Positions 6,419 through 9,748 of a stretch of 9,748 bases of DNA are shown piece by piece. The notes beneath the pieces were generated by a model. The model made no database searches. It was not told where the DNA came from and worked only from the letters and a program-made list of their open reading frames with translations. Made by a program: the position numbers and the translations under genes. Within the stretch, counting starts at the first letter, position 1. The number at the start of each line of letters is the position of its first letter. The stretch covers positions 1-9,748 of the forward strand of contig USHA01000078.1 in assembly GCA_900554325.1 (NCBI GenBank), written 5' to 3'. Source of the stretch: an uncultured Collinsella sp. (GTDB lineage Bacteria; Actinomycetota; Coriobacteriia; Coriobacteriales; Coriobacteriaceae).

Positions 6419-6864
6419 TCGGCATCTCTCCTTTCTTGATTGCGGTCGATAATTTCGTTGGCACGTCTAAGAAGGCGCACCATCTCTTGGGTATCTGTTT
6501 CGCCGAGCTGCTCGAGGAAAGCCGCGGTGCGGTCCTCGAATTCCCGGCGTTTGATTTCGAGATCCTGGAATCCCTTGTCGGTCACTATGACGTGTACGCG
6601 ACGACGGTCGGTCTTTGAGTGCTCACGCTCAACCCAACCCTTGGCTTCGAGAGCGCGTAGGATATTGGCGATGCGGGCGTTCGAGACCCAGGCGCGATCG
6701 GCGAGTTCGCTCGGCGTGAGCGAACCGCCAGCGAGCATAAGGGCGCGCATGACAGCCATCTCGCCGCTGAGAGCTTTGTCCACAAAGCGCGAAACGCGCT
6801 GGTGAATGCCGCCAAACTCGGTAAGGAGCTGACTCCCAAGCTCATGGAAATCGGTATCTTCCAC
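6415..6864 (-). CDS. MarR-family transcriptional regulator
   Basis: A 149-residue winged-helix regulator. The N-terminal dimer helix is followed by the DNA-binding core at about 36-98: a helix ending AVMRALML, the turn LTPSELADRAWVSNARI, the recognition helix NILRALEAKGWVER, and the DRRR wing (86-89). A C-terminal helix (about 105-148) completes the dimer interface. It is the first gene of the exporter operon and overlaps the next gene by four bases. MarR members in this position usually repress the operon until a small ligand binds. The start is GTG at 6864, with AGGGG at 6871-6875, six bases upstream, a modest site. No better in-frame ATG exists before residue 36. The start codon lies inside an inverted repeat (6862-6898), consistent with autoregulation. 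The ligand is not predictable. Confidence 0.9.
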   Translation of the reverse strand: MEDTDFHELGSQLLTEFGGIHQRVSRFVDKALSGEMAVMRALMLAGGSLTPSELADRAWVSNARIANILRALEAKGWVEREHSKTDRRRVHVIVTDKGFQDLEIKRREFEDRTAAFLEQLGETDTQEMVRLLRRANEIIDRNQERRDAE

Positions 6865-6898
6865 CGAAAACCCCTAACACTAGAAACTATTTTCGGTG
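6862..6898. promoter_or_regulatory. Candidate MarR operator overlapping the marR start
   Basis: CACCGAAAA (6862-6870) and TTTTCGGTG (6890-6898) are exact inverted copies, 28 bp centre to centre. The left arm covers the marR GTG start codon and the right arm lies in its leader. Binding there would block both transcription and ribosome access. The 19-nt gap is wider than in most MarR palindromes, so it may be two half-operators or an RNA hairpin hiding the start codon. I could not place a confident -35/-10 pair for marR nearby. Confidence 0.45.
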
Positions 6899-6973
6899 AA
6901 AGATGATACCCCCATACGCGGGCCTCATACAGTGGGCAATATAAAGAGCGCATAAAGACTTAAAATCATTCAA

Positions 6974-7001
6974 TTGCTGAAGCGTTTTAAAGAACTATCA
7001 T
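6974..7001 (+). promoter_or_regulatory. Possible distal promoter for the SDR gene
   Basis: TTGCTG (6974-6979) and TATCAT (6996-7001) are spaced by 16 bases and each matches the sigma70 consensus at 4 or 5 of 6 positions. Transcription from here would give a leader of about 110 nt before the ATG at 7117. It competes with the TATAAT at 7050-7055 as the real start. Confidence 0.3.
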
Positions 7002-7020
7002 GCACGCGGTTAGGCGAGGG

Positions 7021-7055
7021 GTTGTCACCACCATGACGACTGGGACTCATATAAT
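7021..7055 (+). promoter_or_regulatory. Imperfect palindrome and TATAAT box upstream of the SDR gene
   Basis: GTTGTCA (7021-7027) and TGACGAC (7034-7040) are inverted copies at 6 of 7 positions around CCACCA, a typical repressor or activator operator shape. Ten bases downstream is an exact TATAAT (7050-7055). The only -35-like hexamer, TTGTCA (7022-7027), is 22 bases away, too far for a simple sigma70 promoter. An activator-dependent promoter is therefore possible, with the palindrome covering the -35 region. Confidence 0.4.
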
Positions 7056-7116
7056 CGCCACGTGCGATGCTCCAACTTCCCGCAAGGAGACACCTTACAT
7101 AAAGGGGGATGGAGTC

Positions 7117-7866
7117 ATGGCATTTGACTTCACGGGCAAGACCGCGATTGTCACGGGCGGCACTCAGGGCATTGGCCTCGAGATCGCCAAGGGCATCGTC
7201 GCGGGCGGCGGACATGTCGCGCTCATCGCAAGGAACGCTGCTAAGGGCGAGGCCGCTGTGGCCGAGCTTGGCGAGGGCAACAAGTTCTATCAGCTCGATG
7301 TCGCCGATGCGCCCAAGGCGCGCGAGACCGTCGAGCAGATTTTTACGGACCTGCCGCAAACCAACATCCTGATCAACTGCGCTGGCGTCATCAGCACCAA
7401 GAAGTTCGACGAGATCGATGACACCGAGTGGCGCCGTACCATCGACATCAACCTCAACGGCACCTTTACCATGATGAACGCCGTGTACCCGCACTTTAAG
7501 GCGGCCCATGCCGGCACTATCGTCAACGTGAGCTCTGTTGCTGGCAAGATCGGCGGCGGCCTGCTCGGCACCGCGGCTTACGCGAGCTCTAAGGCCGGTG
7601 TCAACGGCCTGACCAAGGCAGTCGCCAAGGAAGGCGGCAAGTTTGGCGTTCGCTGCAACGCTGTATGCCCGTCGCTCACGCTTACCGATATGACCTCGAT
7701 CCTCTCTGACGAGAACTCTCAGCGCATCATCAACGGTATTCCTCTGGGCCGCGCCGCCCAGGCCAGCGAGCCTGCGCAGATGGTGCTGTTCTTCGCTTCC
7801 GACCTCGCCAGCTTCGTGAACGGCGAGATCGGTGACTGCGACGGTGGCATCGTTCTGGACGGGTAA
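7117..7866 (+). CDS. SDR-family NAD(P)-dependent dehydrogenase/reductase
   Basis: A classical 249-residue short-chain dehydrogenase, cytoplasmic. Rossmann motifs are TGGTQGIG (13-20, cofactor), Asp61, and NCAG (87-90, a variant of NNAG). The catalytic set is Asn112/114, Ser139/140 and Tyr155-x3-Lys159 (YASSK), with the usual C-terminal VNGEIGDCDGG. The Ser-Tyr gap is about two residues longer than in FabG. The length and motifs fit FabG, gluconate 5-dehydrogenase or KduD equally. The following KdgT permease favours a sugar-acid or keto-deoxy-sugar substrate (inference). The start is the ATG at 7117, with AGGGGG at 7103-7108. The frame runs back to an ATG at 7000, but those codons look non-coding and contain the promoter-like sites. 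It is transcribed divergently from marR. Confidence 0.9.
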   Translation: MAFDFTGKTAIVTGGTQGIGLEIAKGIVAGGGHVALIARNAAKGEAAVAELGEGNKFYQLDVADAPKARETVEQIFTDLPQTNILINCAGVISTKKFDEIDDTEWRRTIDINLNGTFTMMNAVYPHFKAAHAGTIVNVSSVAGKIGGGLLGTAAYASSKAGVNGLTKAVAKEGGKFGVRCNAVCPSLTLTDMTSILSDENSQRIINGIPLGRAAQASEPAQMVLFFASDLASFVNGEIGDCDGGIVLDG

Positions 7867-7885
7867 TACTCCGCGACGATTATTC

Positions 7886-7924
7886 GGCGACGGCTCCTGC
7901 GACTCGGGACCGTCGCCTTCTTTC
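7886..7924 (+). terminator. Terminator-like hairpin between the SDR gene and kdgT
   Basis: GGCGACGG (7886-7893) pairs with CCGTCGCC (7910-7917), extended by TCC/GGA after a one-base bulge. The T-rich TTCTTTCT follows. It lies 20 bases after the SDR stop and 49 before the permease start. It would reduce permease expression relative to the dehydrogenase, or insulate the two genes. No clear second promoter is visible in the remaining gap. Confidence 0.7.
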
Positions 7925-7934
7925 TGATATAGGC

Positions 7935-7957
7935 GCATGCGGCTACGATTCGCATGC
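7935..7957 (+). promoter_or_regulatory. 7-bp perfect inverted repeat just before the kdgT ribosome site
   Basis: GCATGCG (7935-7941) and CGCATGC (7951-7957) are exact inverted copies around a 9-nt loop. They end seven bases before the AGGAG of the permease. It could be a protein operator, or an mRNA hairpin that protects the 5' end or modulates ribosome loading. Confidence 0.4.
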
Positions 7958-7972
7958 ATCCAAAGGAGATAT

Positions 7973-8992
7973 ATGAGTGAATCGACTGCGGTGGAGGCGC
8001 CGGCGGCAAAGGAGCCGTTCTTTAAGATGTCCTCCATCCCGGGCGCCAATATCTTGGTGCCGCTTCTGTTGGGCTGTCTGCTCAACACGCTATTCCCCGA
8101 CCTGTTCAAAACGCTCGGCAGCTTTACGCTTGGCATGACCCAGCAGGGCGCTGGCCCGCTCGTGGGCGCTTTTTTGCTCATCGTCGGTACGACGATTTCG
8201 TTTAAGAGCGCTCCTGCCGCCGCTGCCCGCGGCGCCATCATCATCGCCGTCAAGCAGATCGTGGTCGTTGCCATGTCGCTGCTCATCCTTTATGTGTTCA
8301 ACGACAACTTGTTTGGCATCTCTGCCATGGTGATGCTGGCGGCTTGCACCGGCGCCAACAACGCTATGTACGCTGGGCTGATGGGTACCATGGGCAACGA
8401 GGCTGAGCGTGGCGCTGTCGCCATCACCACGCTGGTTGTCGGCCCTCCGGTCACGATGATCGTGCTCGGCGCTGCCGGCCAGGCCCCGATCGGCTGGTCG
8501 CTCGTGGGCGCCATTCTGCCGATCGTCGTCGGCATTATTCTGGGTAACCTGTTCCCCAGCTTTAAGAAGATGATGGCACCGGCACTTTCCGCCATCATCG
8601 TGCTCGTCTTCTTTGCCATGGGCTCGACCATGACTTTTGGCCAGCTTATCAACGGCGGTCTTCCCGGCATCCTGCTCGGCGTGATCTGCTCGGTGATCTT
8701 TGCAATTCCCGTCATCGCGGTCGATAAGCTCACGGGTGGTACGGGTGTCGCAGGTGCGGCCATTTCGAGCTGCGCCGGAGCCAATGTGGCCACGCCTGCT
8801 GCCATGGCAAGCGTCAACGGGGCCATGTACGGCGGTGCGGTGCTCGCGACGGCTACGGCACAGGTTGCTGCCTGCGCAATCGTTACGGCTATTTTGACCC
8901 CGCTGGTCACCAGCTGGTGCTACAAGCATTTTGAGGGCCAGGGCAACGGCGATAGCAAGGCAACGACCGACAAGGCCGCCGCAGCCGCCTAA
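7973..8992 (+). CDS. kdgT: 2-keto-3-deoxygluconate permease (KdgT family)
   Basis: A 339-residue cytoplasmic-membrane secondary transporter of the KdgT family, which imports 2-keto-3-deoxygluconate and probably related uronate breakdown products by proton symport. Family blocks seen are IPGANILVPLLLG (22-34, matching IPGGMMLVPLLLG of KdgT), the AACTGANNAMYAGLMGTMG region (123-141), VVGPPVTMIVLG (155-166), and DKLTGG-AGAAISSCAGANVATP (251-275, the best conserved stretch). About ten hydrophobic segments run between residues 25 and 315, followed by a hydrophilic Lys/Ala tail. The start is ATG 7973, with AAAGGAGA at 7962-7969, four bases away. The frame extends 12 codons further upstream to an ATG at 7937, but that would lie inside the 7935-7957 hairpin and lacks a ribosome site. 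The neighbouring SDR gene suggests coupled uptake and reduction. The exact substrate is not proven. Confidence 0.88.
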   Translation: MSESTAVEAPAAKEPFFKMSSIPGANILVPLLLGCLLNTLFPDLFKTLGSFTLGMTQQGAGPLVGAFLLIVGTTISFKSAPAAAARGAIIIAVKQIVVVAMSLLILYVFNDNLFGISAMVMLAACTGANNAMYAGLMGTMGNEAERGAVAITTLVVGPPVTMIVLGAAGQAPIGWSLVGAILPIVVGIILGNLFPSFKKMMAPALSAIIVLVFFAMGSTMTFGQLINGGLPGILLGVICSVIFAIPVIAVDKLTGGTGVAGAAISSCAGANVATPAAMASVNGAMYGGAVLATATAQVAACAIVTAILTPLVTSWCYKHFEGQGNGDSKATTDKAAAAA

Positions 8993-9030
8993 TGCCAAGC
9001 GGTAATCAAAGCTAAAAACTAGCTACACCA

Positions 9031-9072
9031 CAGGGCGGCCACGGGGGATCCCGTGGCCGCCCTGCAGTTTCT
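9031..9072 (+). terminator. Terminator after kdgT
   Basis: CAGGGCGGCCACGGG (9031-9045) pairs perfectly over 15 bp with CCCGTGGCCGCCCTG (9050-9064) around GGAT. Downstream is GCAGTTTCTGT, a short T-rich stretch. It lies 38 bases after the permease stop and separates the sugar-acid genes from the pflB leader. Confidence 0.85.
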
Positions 9073-9458
9073 GTAGGGTCTCTGGGACACTTTACCCTGC
9101 TAAAGCTGGCATAACAGCTAGAGCGAACGTCGTACAAAGGCAAGGAAAAATAACATACAAATCGGTGAACGGTAGTTGTTCGCGCTCGCATTTCCTGCGG
9201 GTTTGTAAAAAACGCCCTTATGATATAAAAAAAGAAACATATAACAGCCCAGATGGAGAGGGTCGCTATGTTATCCTTCTCAAACGGGTGAAATCTTGGG
9301 TTTTGGGTTGTAGTTCCAAGGTGGACAAACGTTTTTCCTGCACCAACGTGTGGTGAAGAACGGAAGAAGCCGGTAGTGCAAGCCGAACATTCAAGAATTC
9401 AATAAGCAGCGGTGTGAGAGAGCGCCGCATTACACGTAACTAGGAGCGTGGTTACACA
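9065..9458 (+). other. Gene-free pflB upstream region
   Basis: These ~394 bases hold no convincing gene. They are AT-richer around 9200-9245 and contain several short inverted repeats: AACATA (9236-9241) / TATGTT (9267-9272), CTTGG (9295-9299) / CCAAG (9316-9320), CACCA (9341-9345) / TGGTG (9351-9355). GTAAC (9436-9440) / GTTAC (9451-9455) places the pflB ribosome site AGGAG (9442-9446) in its loop. TTACAC occurs twice, 22 bases apart (9430, 9452). I find no convincing FNR, Rex or CRP box. The region probably contains the pflB promoter and a long leader. Confidence 0.5.
9203..9229 (+). promoter_or_regulatory. Possible pflB promoter
   Basis: TTGTAA (9203-9208) and TATAAA (9224-9229) are separated by 15 bases, slightly short of ideal, within the most AT-rich part of the upstream region. 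Transcription from here would leave a leader of over 220 nt before pflB. Confidence 0.3.
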
Positions 9459-9748
9459 ATGCAGGAGGCATGGGAAGGCTTCAAGGAAGGTATCTGGACG
9501 GGAGAGGTTGACGTCCGAGACTTCATCCAGAAGAACTACACCCCCTACGAGGGCGATGAGTCGTTCCTCGTAGGTCCGACCGAGCGTACCAAGGAGCTGT
9601 GGGGCGAGGTTCTCGACCTGCTGCTTAAGGAGCGCGAGCAGGGTGGTGTCCTCGATATGGACACCAAGACCGTCACGGGTATCGTGAGCCACCCCGCTGG
9701 CTACATCGATAACGCCCACCGCGAGAAGGAGACCATCGTCGGCCTCCA
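9459..9748 (+). CDS. pflB: Formate C-acetyltransferase (pyruvate formate-lyase), N-terminal part
   Basis: The first 96 codons are present; the gene continues past the right edge. The enzyme converts pyruvate and CoA to acetyl-CoA and formate by a glycyl-radical mechanism, the central step of strict or mixed-acid anaerobic fermentation. The N-terminus matches PflB closely: AWEGF-KEG-W, VDVRDFIQKNYTPYEGDESF (the longest conserved block, residues 18-37), the TERTKELWGEV segment, and VSHPAGYIDNAHREKETIVGLQ at the edge. The catalytic Cys-Cys pair and glycyl-radical site lie beyond the window. The start is ATG 9459, with AGGAG at 9442-9446. That is 12 bases away, longer than usual, but the protein begins at the expected position. 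Its activase gene pflA would be expected downstream (inference). Activity implies an oxygen-sensitive, anaerobic lifestyle. Confidence 0.95.
   Translation, partial: MQEAWEGFKEGIWTGEVDVRDFIQKNYTPYEGDESFLVGPTERTKELWGEVLDLLLKEREQGGVLDMDTKTVTGIVSHPAGYIDNAHREKETIVGL

Noticed and set aside
6861..7116. Promoter for the marR operon in the divergent region
   Set aside because: Several AT-rich hexamers occur on the minus strand, but none combine into a convincing -35/-10 pair, so no promoter is called.
6970..8286. 438-codon minus-strand open frame across the SDR gene and kdgT
   Set aside because: It is antisense to two well-supported genes and a terminator, and shows no family features.
9253..9291. 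Possible 12-residue leader peptide in the pflB upstream region
   Set aside because: No ribosome site in front and no run of regulatory codons.
9165..9356. 63-codon + strand open frame before pflB
   Set aside because: GTG start without a good ribosome site, irregular composition, no recognisable features; probably chance in the leader.
1..9748. CRISPR array, tRNA, rRNA, insertion sequence or phage genes
   Set aside because: No regularly spaced repeats, cloverleaf with CCA-type end, rRNA-like stretch, transposase or phage protein motif was seen.

Overview
The window reads as a chromosomal segment of a GC-rich anaerobic bacterium, most likely a gut actinobacterium of the Coriobacteriia (Collinsella-like). 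This rests on the high GC of the genes, strong GGAGG-type ribosome sites, a pyruvate formate-lyase gene and overall protein flavour. The taxon is an inference from memory; no rRNA or other marker gene is present. I found no tRNA, rRNA, CRISPR array, insertion sequence or phage gene.

Layout. (1) Bases 1-248 hold the 3' end of an agmatine deiminase gene on the + strand. (2) Bases 249-582 are a convergent intergenic region packed with inverted repeats: a ~108-nt imperfect hairpin, a branched element with an 11-bp closing stem, and a perfect 12-bp palindrome at the end of aroG. (3) A class I DAHP synthase gene (shikimate pathway entry) lies on the - strand at 583-1614, with a well-formed sigma70-type promoter. 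(4) Bases 1700-2195 carry no convincing gene. They contain a REP-like hairpin, an AT-rich ~241-bp segment bounded by 37-bp near-perfect inverted repeats, and a strong terminator. (5) A - strand operon at 2196-6864, read in the order marR, 788-aa ABC half-exporter, 618-aa ABC half-exporter, is tightly overlapped. It looks like a self-regulated heterodimeric drug or lipid exporter with one degenerate ATP site. (6) Divergently, on the + strand, an SDR dehydrogenase (7117-7866) and a KdgT-family 2-keto-3-deoxygluconate permease (7973-8992) form a probable sugar-acid uptake and conversion pair, separated by a terminator-like hairpin. (7) After a 15-bp terminator and a ~390-bp leader, the start of pflB (formate C-acetyltransferase) runs off the right edge.

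How the genes fit together. The MarR regulator probably represses its own operon through repeats overlapping its start codon. The SDR and KdgT products plausibly handle the same uronate-derived keto acid. Agmatine deiminase, DAHP synthase and PFL are ordinary housekeeping or fermentation genes. The protein-coding content is conventional; the least explained signals are the repeat-like structures in the two intergenic regions flanking aroG.
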